Shown: positions 33,776 to 42,492 of the stretch, piece after piece
Layout of the letters: each line of letters starts with the position of its first letter
Position numbering within the stretch: position 1 is the first letter of the stretch
From: Paramesorhizobium leguminum
GTDB lineage: Bacteria; Pseudomonadota; Alphaproteobacteria; Rhizobiales; Rhizobiaceae
Assembly: GCF_003217235.1 (NCBI RefSeq)
Contig: NZ_QJTF01000003.1
Coordinates: 62,001-126,000, forward strand
Length of the DNA stretch: 64,000 bases
Direction of reading: 5' to 3'
Program-made: the position numbers and the translations under genes
The notes under the pieces: generated by a model
Database searches by the model: none
What the model saw: only the letters and a program-made list of their open reading frames with translations
Told to the model about the DNA's origin: nothing

Positions 33776-35439
33776 CGCTTTGTCACCTCCGCGAGAATTT
33801 GCTCAACCATATTCTGCACCTCCATATAAGCGCTTGCCCTGTCCCCCCGCAACTCTGCGGTATATTTCATGCGCCCAAGCCGCTCGAGTGCGAGATTAAC
33901 GAGGTGTGTTTCCACCGCCTTGGCATTGAAAGGCGTGATCTTGCGGGTGTTGACTTTTCGCTCAAGTTCCCGCCGGACGCGCTTGCGCGTATCGACAATA
34001 ACCTTTTCGGTGAGACGCTTCGGTTCCCACGCTGCGTAGGAACTGCCGTTGTGCCCATGCGCCCAGACCGTATGCATTCCAGGGTAGGAATTGAGCATCA
34101 TCAAATCCTGAGCGCTCAAAGACGAGCTGCTTGGATGGTTGTGATGCAGCACAAGGGCGCTTTTTGGATCGCGGAGCTTCTTCTCCAGTTCATCTGTGAA
34201 GCCAACATAGTTATTAGCGCTCCCGTCGATCTGCGCCAGCACTTCCCGTGTGATCCGGTCATATCCTCCCAAATGCTCGAAACCGTCGCGCTGGCCTGCG
34301 CTCAAAACGGCCCCTCGCGCTTCATCGTCAAGGCGCTTTAAACTAACCTCCGGCGCGACCTGCGGCTTCGCTTCCGGCTTCTTGATCCGCATCAACTGGA
34401 CGCATCGGCACCGAATGACTTCGCTTGAAGGCCCGCTTGGATCGTGCGGACGCATCATAGAGACCCCGTTGCCGGTGACGAACTTCGCTTCCCGCCCTTG
34501 AACCGTCCTAACCTGCATATTTCGATGACTGGGGCGCTCCCGACCGTCGCGATGAGTTTTCCATTCGCGCTCGATCTGATCGTCTGCGATCTCCACTTCC
34601 TCGGTGATCTGATTGAAGGCTTCATGCCGGGCGGCGCTGATTGCGCGCCCCGTCTCGGTGATAGCAATCGTTTCGGCGCGGGACTTGATCGCGTTTTGCC
34701 GGTAGCGATCAACCATCCTGTCGATTTGATCACCGCCCAGAGGCTCGCCAGCGAGGGATGCACGCTCAATGGAGCGATCATACCGGCGGTCCCTTAGATC
34801 GCGGCCCAGCGCCTCCCTGCTCCCGCTTTCGAGCAAGCGCCGGTAGTTTCGCACCGCCTCTTCCTGCTGGGTCGTCAAGCCGATGGCGTTGCGGAAGCTG
34901 AAAGCCACGCCGCGAGGCCCGGAACCATCCACAAGGCCTTGCGTCAATGCCTGTCTAATTGACTGGCGCTGGCTGTCCTGCATTTCCCGGATGAATTCGA
35001 GTTGGTTCTGCCGCATCAATGCCGCGGCGCGCTCGTTGGTGGGATCGAAAGAAATCCCCGTCGATGGGGCCCAGCTCTTCACCTGATCGGCAAGGGATTT
35101 CACCTCGTCCCGCGCCGCCGCATCGAACACGGTGGATAGGACAGGAGCCATCCGGGCGATGTGTCGGTCAACCACGGACAAAGCCGTCTCGACATCACCT
35201 CGACCAAGAAACTCCGCGATCTCCCGCATCGCCTCATCGCTCTGGACTGTCTGGACAAAGCGGAGGAATGCGGCGCGGACACTTGCCTCAAGTGTGGACA
35301 CAAGCCGCTCAACACGCTCGTAATCGGAGCTTTTCTCCTTTGCGAAGGCTATCGGAGTGCTGTAATTGATGAGCGATGAAAAGGTTGAGAGCATTCGATC
35401 CCCGCGACGGTACACAGCTTCCCGACGATCCATCGACAT
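33772..35439 (-). CDS. MuF (SPP1 gp7-like) head morphogenesis protein with JAB-like C-terminus
   Basis: 555 residues. The long helical N-terminal half is typical of minor head proteins. Residues about 290-352 carry the MuF signature (REWKTHRDGRERPSHRNMQV ... SSEVIRCRCVQLM). After a linker, residues 429-445 read LVLHHNHPSSSSLSAQD, a JAMM-like His433-x-His435-x6-Ser442-x2-Asp445 (RadC in this window has x7). The C-terminus is basic and helical. Known MuF proteins enter the virion and can carry toxin domains. Start uncertain: ATG 35439 or ATG 35394. Confidence 0.8.
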   Translation of the reverse strand: MSMDRREAVYRRGDRMLSTFSSLINYSTPIAFAKEKSSDYERVERLVSTLEASVRAAFLRFVQTVQSDEAMREIAEFLGRGDVETALSVVDRHIARMAPVLSTVFDAAARDEVKSLADQVKSWAPSTGISFDPTNERAAALMRQNQLEFIREMQDSQRQSIRQALTQGLVDGSGPRGVAFSFRNAIGLTTQQEEAVRNYRRLLESGSREALGRDLRDRRYDRSIERASLAGEPLGGDQIDRMVDRYRQNAIKSRAETIAITETGRAISAARHEAFNQITEEVEIADDQIEREWKTHRDGRERPSHRNMQVRTVQGREAKFVTGNGVSMMRPHDPSGPSSEVIRCRCVQLMRIKKPEAKPQVAPEVSLKRLDDEARGAVLSAGQRDGFEHLGGYDRITREVLAQIDGSANNYVGFTDELEKKLRDPKSALVLHHNHPSSSSLSAQDLMMLNSYPGMHTVWAHGHNGSSYAAWEPKRLTEKVIVDTRKRVRRELERKVNTRKITPFNAKAVETHLVNLALERLGRMKYTAELRGDRASAYMEVQNMVEQILAEVTKR

Positions 35440-35573
35440 GGCTGCTCACCGCCAACGAGGCGCTGATCAAAGCGTCTCGTGTCCAAGGCGTGCAGCCGAT
35501 TTCATTTTGGCGTGGTGTGGCGATCCTGGCGACGATCTGGGACGATGATCATATGCCCCGCGTCAAGGAATAA
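35376..35573 (+). CDS. Possible antisense small protein (low support)
   Basis: 65 residues (MKRLRAFDPRDGTQLPDDPS ... FWRGVAILATIWDDDHMPR) with protein-like composition. It is antisense to the start of the MuF gene and to the gap before it. Only a weak ribosome site is seen. Listed because the 110-base gap it spans is otherwise empty. Confidence 0.25.
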   Translation: MKRLRAFDPRDGTQLPDDPSTWLLTANEALIKASRVQGVQPISFWRGVAILATIWDDDHMPRVKE

Positions 35574-36118
35574 TCCGGGTCCGAGAACGGCGACGACCGT
35601 GTCGTCCCGCTTGCGTATGCCCCCACTAGAGATGCGCCCTCACTTGATGATGCAAGACAACCCGCCAATGGCGCGAGGATGCCCCACAATGCCGAAGCAT
35701 TGGATTGGCTGGGCAGTATCCCGGTGTTGAAGTATTCGATCTCAACCGACCCTGCCTTAAGTCGTTTCGTACCGCCCTGGCCGCTCGACGCGCCGCCGGC
35801 AAGCTCCGGGTTCTGGCTTATCGCGAAGGCAAGCTGGATCGTGACGGCGACAAGCGCCGCGGGCAATTTCGTCTGGTCGCTCTGGCAGGTGCGTGGCCAC
35901 GCCAGCGCATTGTCGGCTTCGGTTTTCTCACCCTTCCAGTTCTGAGCGTCGATCACGCGAACAGCAGTCACGATGGCCCGGCCCTTGTCATCTTCGCTCA
36001 GCGCGACCCAGGCAGCGGCATTCACGGAGCCGTTGAGATAGGCGTCAGCATCGGCGACGGCGGCATAAGCGTCGTAGCTCGTGCCGCCGATGACGACCTG
36101 CGGATAAATGAAGGCCAT
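35549..36118 (-). CDS. Head-tail connector (adaptor) protein
   Basis: 189 residues starting MAFIYPQVVIGGTSYDAY. DADAYLNGSVNAAAW and KGRAIVTAVRVIDAQNWKGEKTEADNALAWPR match the DnaT-like/Ad1 head-tail connector pattern in alphaproteobacterial siphophages. Unusually it precedes the MuF gene rather than following the capsid gene. Confidence 0.7.
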   Translation of the reverse strand: MAFIYPQVVIGGTSYDAYAAVADADAYLNGSVNAAAWVALSEDDKGRAIVTAVRVIDAQNWKGEKTEADNALAWPRTCQSDQTKLPAALVAVTIQLAFAISQNPELAGGASSGQGGTKRLKAGSVEIEYFNTGILPSQSNASALWGILAPLAGCLASSSEGASLVGAYASGTTRSSPFSDPDYSLTRGI

Positions 36119-36129
36119 TGGTTGTGTCC

Positions 36130-36378
36130 CTACGGAGTGATGCCTTTTTTAGCGATATGGCGCGCCCACGGCCCGGTGCCTTCGGTCGCGTCTAGTCCGG
36201 TCACGATCCGACGATCCCATGAGCCATCGCCTTCGGTGGTAGATTGCCCCTCCGCGATGTGCCTCGACCATGATCCAGTTCCGTTCATCGCGGCCAATGC
36301 TTGCGCGGCACGTCGCTTCCATGAACCAGTGCCAGACGCGCCAAGCGCCTGCGCCGTGCGCCGCCACCAATTTGCCAT
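36130..36378 (-). CDS. Small 17-residue-repeat protein
   Basis: 82 residues built of five near-repeats of about 17 residues, each centred on G-[TD]-G-[SP]-W-x-R-[RH] (for example GTGSWKRRAAQALAA, GTGSWSRHIAEG, GDGSWDRRIVTG, GTGPWARHIAKK). GGAGGCTCGCG precedes the ATG. Basic and Trp-rich. It lies between the head fibre/portal side and the connector. Possibly binds DNA or a symmetric head structure; no family named. Confidence 0.65.
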   Translation of the reverse strand: MANWWRRTAQALGASGTGSWKRRAAQALAAMNGTGSWSRHIAEGQSTTEGDGSWDRRIVTGLDATEGTGPWARHIAKKGITP

Positions 36379-36388
36379 CGCGAGCCTC

Positions 36389-36631
36389 CTACAGAACCTC
36401 GATGGGCTGATCGAGCTTTGTGGAGCCGCCTAATGACGTGATCTCTTCCTGTGGCCTCACGACAAATTCACGCACATTCGTTGTGCCGATTATTCCCTCG
36501 CTTTGCAGCCATGCAACCAGTGCAAAAAACTCGGCATCGGTCAGAAGAAGAGGGGCTGACCCTGCCGTGCTTTCTTCAATGGTGATCCCATGCACGCCAT
36601 TATCTAAGATGGTGTAAGTCTGTGTCGCCAT
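36389..36631 (-). CDS. Hypothetical phage protein (80 aa)
   Basis: MATQTYTILDNGVHGITIEE suggests a small beta-rich domain, followed by a helix (LTDAEFFALVAWLQSEG). It is next to the head-fibre gene. Unknown role, probably virion-associated. Confidence 0.55.
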   Translation of the reverse strand: MATQTYTILDNGVHGITIEESTAGSAPLLLTDAEFFALVAWLQSEGIIGTTNVREFVVRPQEEITSLGGSTKLDQPIEVL

Positions 36632-36648
36632 GTTGTTTCTTCCCTCTA

Positions 36649-37257
36649 TTAGCTTGTTGCGATGACGCCTGCATCGCGAAGAACTGCCAAGACCGCATTG
36701 AAATTATCTTGCGTGGGTGCGGCGGTAAGGTCCGCCATCGCCGCCTGTTGCAGCACCCCGCCCCTCTCCGAAGTCGTCGGCTCCTTATTCCCGGCCATGG
36801 CGGTTGCCGCCGTCGTCCCTATGGTCAGGTTGGAAGTCCCCGCCCCAATAGCGGTTCTTGCCGCCGCCTGGTCGCTCCCGGCGGCAATGACGGCGGGTTT
36901 ACCCCCAAGTGTGTCCCAGGTCGCGGTCGGCGCATTGGCCACCGCTTCATCCACATAGCTCTTGTTGGCAAGGTGCGCGTCTTGCGTTGGCGCCGGGCCG
37001 GGAATTTGCCCCTCGATGTCGCGCATGACGAGGTTGAACCCCATCACTTCCTGCGAATAGGGAACCGCGGAATATTCGCCCCCGAAATTGTACCCGATGA
37101 CGGTTGCGGCCCCGGCTCCGGTTGGAGGCGTCAATGCACCGCCGTCACTGAGAAGGTCACCAATCGAGGCAACCTCTCGCCCCTTCTGCGCGTCCGGCAG
37201 TTTCTTCTCCATCTGAGGCCGGTAGACTTCAATCAGGTAATCGCTGGTGATAGCCAT
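36649..37257 (-). CDS. Head fibre / collagen-like tip protein
   Basis: 202 residues. KSYVDEAVANAPTATWD and many Ala/Thr/Gly positions are fibre-like, and the C-terminus (TQDNFNAVLAVLRDAGVI) matches the conserved end of phi29-type head-fibre proteins. Probably decorates the capsid exterior. Located between the portal and small head genes. Confidence 0.7.
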   Translation of the reverse strand: MAITSDYLIEVYRPQMEKKLPDAQKGREVASIGDLLSDGGALTPPTGAGAATVIGYNFGGEYSAVPYSQEVMGFNLVMRDIEGQIPGPAPTQDAHLANKSYVDEAVANAPTATWDTLGGKPAVIAAGSDQAAARTAIGAGTSNLTIGTTAATAMAGNKEPTTSERGGVLQQAAMADLTAAPTQDNFNAVLAVLRDAGVIATS

Positions 37258-37267
37258 GAGTAATCTC

Positions 37268-38647
37268 CTATACGCCCATCAGCGCGGGGTCGGGCTCGGG
37301 CGCATGTGGTGCGCCCAGAAGCTCGCGGACGAAATCGATGGCTGGATCGTCCGCCGCCAGGACGTGACCGGCAGTCGCCATGTCACGAAGCGTTGCAGCG
37401 ACCTGCTCCACCGAGATGAATGAGACTTCCGAGGGCCGGAACCTTGGCTTCAGCCGGTTATCGAAGCCGTTGAGCGTCCAAAGCGATCCTATGAGGTCAC
37501 GATTGAATACCTCGGCCATGTCGACCAGCATCCCGTTGACTTGAATGTACAGGTTGCGGCTCTTGTCCTCGCTCAGTGCCCGGCTTCCCGAACTCTGCCC
37601 GATCATCAACGTTTCCACGCCAAGGACACGGGCAATCTCGAAATTGGTGCGCTCGATGGACTCGCCCAGATGCTCGATGCCGGTGGAATTGCCTTGCAGC
37701 AGCTCCAATCCCCAACGGAGGGAGCTGGACCAGGAATGGCCGTCCGCCTGGATGTTCTTGAATGGTGTGCTGTCCAGCAAAAGGCCGGTGTTTACGTCCT
37801 TCGCCTGCGTCTGGACGAAGCTGCGCATCGCTGCAATTGCCGCGTCGATATTTTGTCCAAGCTTTTCGTCTTGCGGATTGGTGCGCTTGATATCCTCAAG
37901 CTCTGCGATCGGCGCTCGCCCTATCGGCGTTCCCCGAAGATCGCGGTCAAAGCCGATGCCTTCGATTTTCAGATATTCCTTCAGACGCTCCGCAGGCTCC
38001 GCGACTTGGCGTAGCAATCCAAGCCCTTCCGGGCTATCGGATAGCGTGTCATCCACCAGATAGATCAACTTCCATCGCGGGATGCAGAATAACTCCCCGG
38101 TCTGCGGCGAGCGCTGCACAACGCCCTTCACCTGCCCGCTGACCGGATCGATATCCCATTGCCAGATGGTGTGCTGTGGCCGCGCCTCGATGTTGGCGAT
38201 GCCGATCAGGCCGTCTTCGCGCTTCGATGCCTGCCATTCCTGAATTGCATAGCCGTAGAACCGGTACATGCCGGAACGGCGAACGATACGGTGCCAGGAT
38301 GTGCCTATGTCGTGACGGACCAATTCTACGAACTCGGCAGCCTCCTTTGCAGCGTCGGACGATTGCCCGTCCGGCAAATCAGCGGCAGGGACGATGGTCC
38401 ATTTCGGTTCTGTCGCAAGTCCGAGAAAATACCTCATGCCAGCCGCCACGATGGACGTGTTGATCATGATGTCGGAGAAGGTCTCGTAGCGCCTATAACC
38501 GGCGACGACGGGGTTCCGTTCGGCATTCTGGACAAAGCCGCCATAGACAGCCGTGCCGCTTACACCAGCCTCCTGATATGGGCTGACCTTCGGCTTGTTC
38601 TCGAACCCCATCAAACTGAACAGGCTCGACAATGGAGATTTGGGCAT
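37268..38647 (-). CDS. Portal protein (DUF935/Mu gp29-like)
   Basis: 459 residues. DIMINTSIVAAGMRYFLGLA near the N-terminus, DIGTSWHRIVRRSGMYRFYG, and RVLGVETLMIGQSSGSRALSED are typical of DUF935 portals, which form the dodecameric DNA gate at the head vertex. Next to the large terminase, as usual. Ends with an acidic, Pro-rich tail. Confidence 0.9.
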   Translation of the reverse strand: MPKSPLSSLFSLMGFENKPKVSPYQEAGVSGTAVYGGFVQNAERNPVVAGYRRYETFSDIMINTSIVAAGMRYFLGLATEPKWTIVPAADLPDGQSSDAAKEAAEFVELVRHDIGTSWHRIVRRSGMYRFYGYAIQEWQASKREDGLIGIANIEARPQHTIWQWDIDPVSGQVKGVVQRSPQTGELFCIPRWKLIYLVDDTLSDSPEGLGLLRQVAEPAERLKEYLKIEGIGFDRDLRGTPIGRAPIAELEDIKRTNPQDEKLGQNIDAAIAAMRSFVQTQAKDVNTGLLLDSTPFKNIQADGHSWSSSLRWGLELLQGNSTGIEHLGESIERTNFEIARVLGVETLMIGQSSGSRALSEDKSRNLYIQVNGMLVDMAEVFNRDLIGSLWTLNGFDNRLKPRFRPSEVSFISVEQVAATLRDMATAGHVLAADDPAIDFVRELLGAPHAPEPDPALMGV

Positions 38648-38657
38648 GTGTCATAGC

Positions 38658-40235
38658 CTAACTGTTGATTGGGATGGCGACGGGGGCGCCGATGCCGGAG
38701 AAGCTGTCTTGGCGCTTCACGAGAAGTCGCCCGAATGCTCCAGAACTGGCGTCCACCTGATCCTTGAACGAGCCGCCCGGAAACAGACACAGTTCGTCAA
38801 GGTAGTCCTCGTTCCATTCGCCAGCGACGAGATAGACATTCCCGGCTTCGCACTGGCTGGAGAACGGTTCGGCGCGCGTGACTTTGTCGCCCGTTTCCGG
38901 CTCGGCTTTCACCTTCCAACCGGCAAGCATTGCGATCATGTCCTGCGCTTGGACCTTACCGGCCTGCCCCGGATCCTGTGGAAGGCTGATCGCAACATCC
39001 TTGCCGTCGACTTCTGCCGTTCCCTTGATCAGCATTCGAACCTTGTTGCCTTCGTCCTGCGTCTTGGCGACATGACCGACCACGAATGAACCGTCCGGCT
39101 GAAGTCCGATCTTCACCCCCGCCGTGCGGGCGGCAGTGGCCTTCTTGGTGGCAGCCAAGTCCCAATGGCGCACCCATATTGTTCCGGGTTGAGCCTGGCG
39201 GATGATCTTGCCATCGAACCATTCCCGCTTGAACAAACCGCCCTCGCGAGGCACCGGCCTTTGCTGGTACTGGCCGGCGACGGCGTAGGCGGTGAGCGCC
39301 TTCTGATCTCGTTCGAGTACCTTGGGCGGGAACCGCTCAGGAAAGAGCAAGTCCCCATCTGTCGAGCGCGGATCTTCAAACCCCAGCGCCGTGGTGCAAT
39401 GCCTCTCAGCCTCGTATTTCATCGGCAACATGAGGTGCTGATAGCCAAGCCCGAGCTTTTTGATCTGGCCGGATACATCGTCTTCGTGGAGCCGCTGCAT
39501 AATGACCACGATCGCGGACTTCTCCGGGTCGTTCACACGCGACGGGACCGATTCCCGAAATATGCGCGTTGTCCGTTGTCGCTCAGCCGGGCTTTCCGCC
39601 GTTTCCGTCGAATGGGGGTCATCAATGATCACCCTGTCACCGCGACCACCGGTCAAGCTCTGGAACGGCACGCCCTCGCGAAACCCGGTCTTGTCATTGG
39701 CGAATGACGCCTCCCCGGTCCGCACAAGCCTGACCTCGGGCCAGAGCGATTGATACCACTCCGAATTGACCAGATCGCGCATGCGCCGACTGTCGCGCTT
39801 GACGTAGTTTTCCGAATAGGACGTTGCCAGATACCGCATTCCCGGCATTTCCACCGGGCCCCACTCCCATGCAGGCCAGAAGACTGACGCGAGTAGAGAC
39901 TTCATCGTCCCCGGCGGCACGTTGATCAGAAGCCGGTTGGATAGCCCCATCGCAAGGAATGTACCCTTGGTGATCGCCTCAAGATGAGAGCAGATCGCAT
40001 CGATGTGCCAGCCGTGGATATATGGCTGTGTTGGCTCCAACACATGCCACGCTTCACGGACAAAGCCGGCAAGCAATTGGCACCGGGACCGGATACGTTC
40101 GGCGTCCTTGGCAATCCTTTCCCGCTCTGCGTCAGCTTGGCGTCTCGTCAGTTCCCCCCTCACCTGCCTCAGGAGTACCGCTGGCGGAACTGGCAAGTGC
40201 AGCAAGGAGGGCTTCGAGGGACTGGAGCTGTTCAT
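38658..40235 (-). CDS. Large terminase subunit
   Basis: ATPase and nuclease that packages DNA into the procapsid. The Walker-A-like loop is NVPPGTMKS, Walker B is DRVIIDD, and a C-terminal RNase-H-like nuclease follows (VRHWDLAATKK supplies the first Asp). 525 residues from ATG 40235, overlapping the small terminase by 104 bases. GTG 40163, with a GAGG site before it, would shorten the overlap and may be the true start. Confidence 0.92.
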   Translation of the reverse strand: MNSSSPSKPSLLHLPVPPAVLLRQVRGELTRRQADAERERIAKDAERIRSRCQLLAGFVREAWHVLEPTQPYIHGWHIDAICSHLEAITKGTFLAMGLSNRLLINVPPGTMKSLLASVFWPAWEWGPVEMPGMRYLATSYSENYVKRDSRRMRDLVNSEWYQSLWPEVRLVRTGEASFANDKTGFREGVPFQSLTGGRGDRVIIDDPHSTETAESPAERQRTTRIFRESVPSRVNDPEKSAIVVIMQRLHEDDVSGQIKKLGLGYQHLMLPMKYEAERHCTTALGFEDPRSTDGDLLFPERFPPKVLERDQKALTAYAVAGQYQQRPVPREGGLFKREWFDGKIIRQAQPGTIWVRHWDLAATKKATAARTAGVKIGLQPDGSFVVGHVAKTQDEGNKVRMLIKGTAEVDGKDVAISLPQDPGQAGKVQAQDMIAMLAGWKVKAEPETGDKVTRAEPFSSQCEAGNVYLVAGEWNEDYLDELCLFPGGSFKDQVDASSGAFGRLLVKRQDSFSGIGAPVAIPINS

Positions 40236-40611
40236 TCGACATCCCGGTTAGGTCGATCTGCACGGGACCGCCGTTCGCGCCGGTCAACTGCTTCTTCTCA
40301 ACCAGCAGTCCGTTCAGCTTGGCTTTGCCCATAATGGCGCTCACAGCGACGGAATACTGCTCGGCGGTACTAGCGGAGACCCTGACCTCTTCAAGCTCGT
40401 CTGTGAGGCCCTGAATGGTCACAGCGGTGCGTTCTGCGGCTTTTTTCTGCAATTCATGCACGCGTGTTAAAATGTGTTCCTCTCTCGCGAGGGCAGCAGC
40501 GTTATGCCGGTTCGCCTTGTATCCCGCCTCGACATATGCCCGATCTGCCGTCTTGCCTTTGGCGAGGTTCTGGGCGAACTTCTCGTGCCTGGCGTTATTG
40601 AGAACTGGCAT
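40132..40611 (-). CDS. Small terminase subunit
   Basis: 159 residues. ARHEKFAQNLAKGKTADRAY with EAGYKANRHNAAALAREEHI is the Terminase_2-type HTH/oligomerisation region that recognises packaging-initiation DNA. It is the first late gene (minus strand), with the divergent YodC-like gene 25 bases upstream. Any cos/pac site would be expected in or near this gene. Confidence 0.88.
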   Translation of the reverse strand: MPVLNNARHEKFAQNLAKGKTADRAYVEAGYKANRHNAAALAREEHILTRVHELQKKAAERTAVTIQGLTDELEEVRVSASTAEQYSVAVSAIMGKAKLNGLLVEKKQLTGANGGPVQIDLTGMSNEQLQSLEALLAALASSASGTPEAGEGGTDETPS

Positions 40612-40636
40612 GGGCTCAACCTTGGGAGGACATAAG

Positions 40637-40834
40637 ATGGCTGAAGAAATTAAAGTTGGCAGTGTCGTAAGATTGAAGTCCGGCGGCCCTCATATGACAG
40701 TTTCAAGCGTTGGCAAACCCACGTATTCGGACACCATGAGCGCTTGGTGCGATTGGTTTGTTCAGGACAAAGCGCCATGGAAAAAGGACCAAGGCGTCTT
40801 CCCTTTAACCTCCCTTACGCTGATCGAGCAATAG
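40637..40834 (+). CDS. YodC-like (DUF2158) small protein
   Basis: 65 residues. KVGSVVRLKSGGPHMTVSSVG, a central WCDWFV and a final phrase LTSL fit the YodC/DUF2158 pattern of tiny beta proteins of unknown function. GGGAGGA precedes ATG 40637. Plus strand, divergent from the terminase genes: a second moron. Confidence 0.75.
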   Translation: MAEEIKVGSVVRLKSGGPHMTVSSVGKPTYSDTMSAWCDWFVQDKAPWKKDQGVFPLTSLTLIEQ

Positions 40835-40925
40835 CAGATCGCGCCCCGTTAAGCACCGCACGCCTCAACACCGCCTCCAGAAAGAGGATTGCCGCGCTAT
40901 CGCGGGGATTGACGATCCACATGGA

Positions 40926-41213
40926 TTAGGCCGTGGGGATGAATGGGGTCTGAGGCGCTTCGGGCAGCGTGAAGTGGCGCGCCGAAACCGAGGTGGTGCC
41001 GCCGCCGTCAGCGTAGCGCTTCATCACGAATGAGCCGTCCTTGGTGCGCATCCCGCCTGCGACAACGCGGCCGACGTTCGCCCGGAACGCCCCATCTGCA
41101 ACCGCCTTATCCGACGCTACACCCTCAATAGGCTTGGCAATCGCCGGAACCTTCGACGCGACTACAGCCGCCGGCGCAAAGCCCAGCATCGCGAGGAATG
41201 ATCTGCGCTTCAT
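40926..41213 (-). CDS. Exported protein with Tat-like signal
   Basis: 95 residues from ATG 41213, preceded by GAGGGAGACG. MKRRSFLAMLGFAPAAVVASK carries a twin-arginine-like start. The remainder is a short beta-rich part (GSFVMKRYADGGGTTSVSARH) that is probably periplasmic. Paired with the upstream exported protein. Function unknown. Confidence 0.6.
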   Translation of the reverse strand: MKRRSFLAMLGFAPAAVVASKVPAIAKPIEGVASDKAVADGAFRANVGRVVAGGMRTKDGSFVMKRYADGGGTTSVSARHFTLPEAPQTPFIPTA

Positions 41214-41224
41214 AATCGTCTCCC

Positions 41225-41455
41225 TCATTCACACGTGATTTCGGTCAGGATAATCACCGGGCGCTCACCTTCCGCCTCCACCAGGCGCACGGTGCCGGTG
41301 CATTTGCGATCCATCGCTATCGGCGTCGGGCGGAGCGTGAGCGGATCCTCTTTCGAAAGGGCCATGGGCCGGTCAGGTCGCGGCACGGCGGCATGGGCAG
41401 ATCCGACGATTATCGCCGCGATGACAACGGCGAGCGCGATAAGGCTGCGCGGCAA
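41225..41455 (-). CDS. Small exported protein, TTG start likely
   Basis: 76 residues from TTG 41455, chosen because GGGAGAGG lies four bases before it and a clear signal peptide follows (SLIALAVVIAAIIVGSAHA). The frame is open to an ATG at 41515, but that would run through the terminator at 41470-41494. The mature part has two cysteines and a beta-like end (RPVIILTEITCE). Confidence 0.55.
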   Translation of the reverse strand: MPRSLIALAVVIAAIIVGSAHAAVPRPDRPMALSKEDPLTLRPTPIAMDRKCTGTVRLVEAEGERPVIILTEITCE

Positions 41456-41469
41456 TGGCCCTCTCCCAT

Positions 41470-41494
41470 AAAAAAGCCCCGCGTGAGCGAGGCT
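41470..41494 (-). terminator. Strong intrinsic terminator of the leftward early transcript
   Basis: Minus strand AGCCTCGC-TCAC-GCGGGGCT (8 bp with one G-T) followed by TTTTTT. Confidence 0.9.
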
Positions 41495-41862
41495 GAACCT
41501 GTGCAGTTTTTGCACGGGTTGAGTTGTTGATCCAGTTTTGATCGAGGATGCCCTACTCGGACCTTTTCAGGCGAGGCTCTCACAAGGACTTTGCGCCACC
41601 ATTAACCGAGTGCGGCTATCTTCGCTGGCCGTCAGCTATATGCGAGGCTGCCCTCAAACGAGGACACTTTCGATATCGACCGGGCAGAGCCCCGCGCCGT
41701 CCTCGCATTCCCGTTGAGGCAAACTATAAACCGGACGCCCCAGCTTATAGCGAAAGCCTCGAAACTATAATGTTGCCCCGTGTGCACCCGAGGACTTCGA
41801 GGATACGGATAAACCGCCCGGGCCTCGCACCCTGCCCCGCGTATACCGGGGCGACCTGTAGA
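41495..41862 (-). other. Non-coding, structured stretch before the early terminator
   Basis: No convincing gene on either strand. Nested inverted repeats are present: CGAGGAC/GTCCTCG (41659-41665 and 41699-41705) enclosing GGGC-AGA-GCCC (41682-41692). It lies between the last early gene and a strong terminator, so a minus-strand transcript would end here as a long structured 3' region or a separate small RNA. Confidence 0.4.
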
Positions 41863-42492
41863 CTATGCCGCCTTCTTCCGTGTCGCATATTTCTGGCGGC
41901 GACGCTTGTTTCTCGACTGAGCCCAATCCAAATCCCGAATGGTTTCATCGTTTACGAGGGCGAAATCATCCCTCCATGTGACCGGCTGTTTGCTGGGCGC
42001 GTCGTCTCCGATGTTGACGTGAATATGCCCGTTTTCAGGCCCAACACGCAACATCTCGAAATCGGCATTTTCGTTATTTATCAAGCCGTTGCGAGCAAGA
42101 GCGGCATAAAGTTCTAAGATTGCCCGGTTTTTCCGCCGCCGACCGGTTTCGACGTGAAAGCCTTCATTCCGGCACCAGACCGCGAAAGGCTTGCCTCCAG
42201 CCTGAGCCATAGCCCAATGCCACAAGCACCGGCGGCGGCTTTCGTCCTCAATGAAAAGGATGAGCGTGTTGCACAGCTCCCATTCCGAAACCTGCTCATG
42301 CGAAAGGCGGCTGCGGAAGAAGCTTTCACGCTCCTCCTGGTATCGCTCCTCACCCCATCCGTTCTGGTCGGCCTGATCGTGGACGTAGGGAAGGTTCTGG
42401 GCCTTCAGCCTTTTCGGTCTGGCGGTGTCCGGCAAGCGTCGATCCACCTCTGCGGCGCGGATAAACAGTTCAGCGATACCAAGGGGCGTCAT
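41863..42492 (-). CDS. DUF6362-type phage protein
   Basis: 209 residues. SRLSHEQVSEWELCNTLILF, RRRCLWHWAMAQAGG and GRRRKNRAILELYAAL match (from memory) the DUF6362 pattern seen near the end of early operons in rhizobial prophages. Very basic C-terminus (RNKRRRQKYATRKK), so nucleic-acid binding and a role in late regulation are plausible but unproven. Overlaps the HNH gene by four bases. Confidence 0.6.
   Translation of the reverse strand: MTPLGIAELFIRAAEVDRRLPDTARPKRLKAQNLPYVHDQADQNGWGEERYQEERESFFRSRLSHEQVSEWELCNTLILFIEDESRRRCLWHWAMAQAGGKPFAVWCRNEGFHVETGRRRKNRAILELYAALARNGLINNENADFEMLRVGPENGHIHVNIGDDAPSKQPVTWRDDFALVNDETIRDLDWAQSRNKRRRQKYATRKKAA

Noticed and set aside
11372-40611. Structural block as a gene transfer agent rather than a prophage
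   Set aside because: A lysis cassette, repressor with operators, replication and recombination genes and a tRNA attachment site all indicate a temperate phage.
41720-41860. Segments resembling type I-E CRISPR repeats (CGGTTTATCC, CCCCGCGTATACCGGGG)
   Set aside because: No repeated unit of constant length and no spacers; only scattered similarity in GC-rich DNA.
41548-42117. Plus-strand 189-codon frame across the early terminator region
   Set aside because: Pro/Arg-rich, no ribosome site, and half of it is antisense to the DUF6362-type gene.
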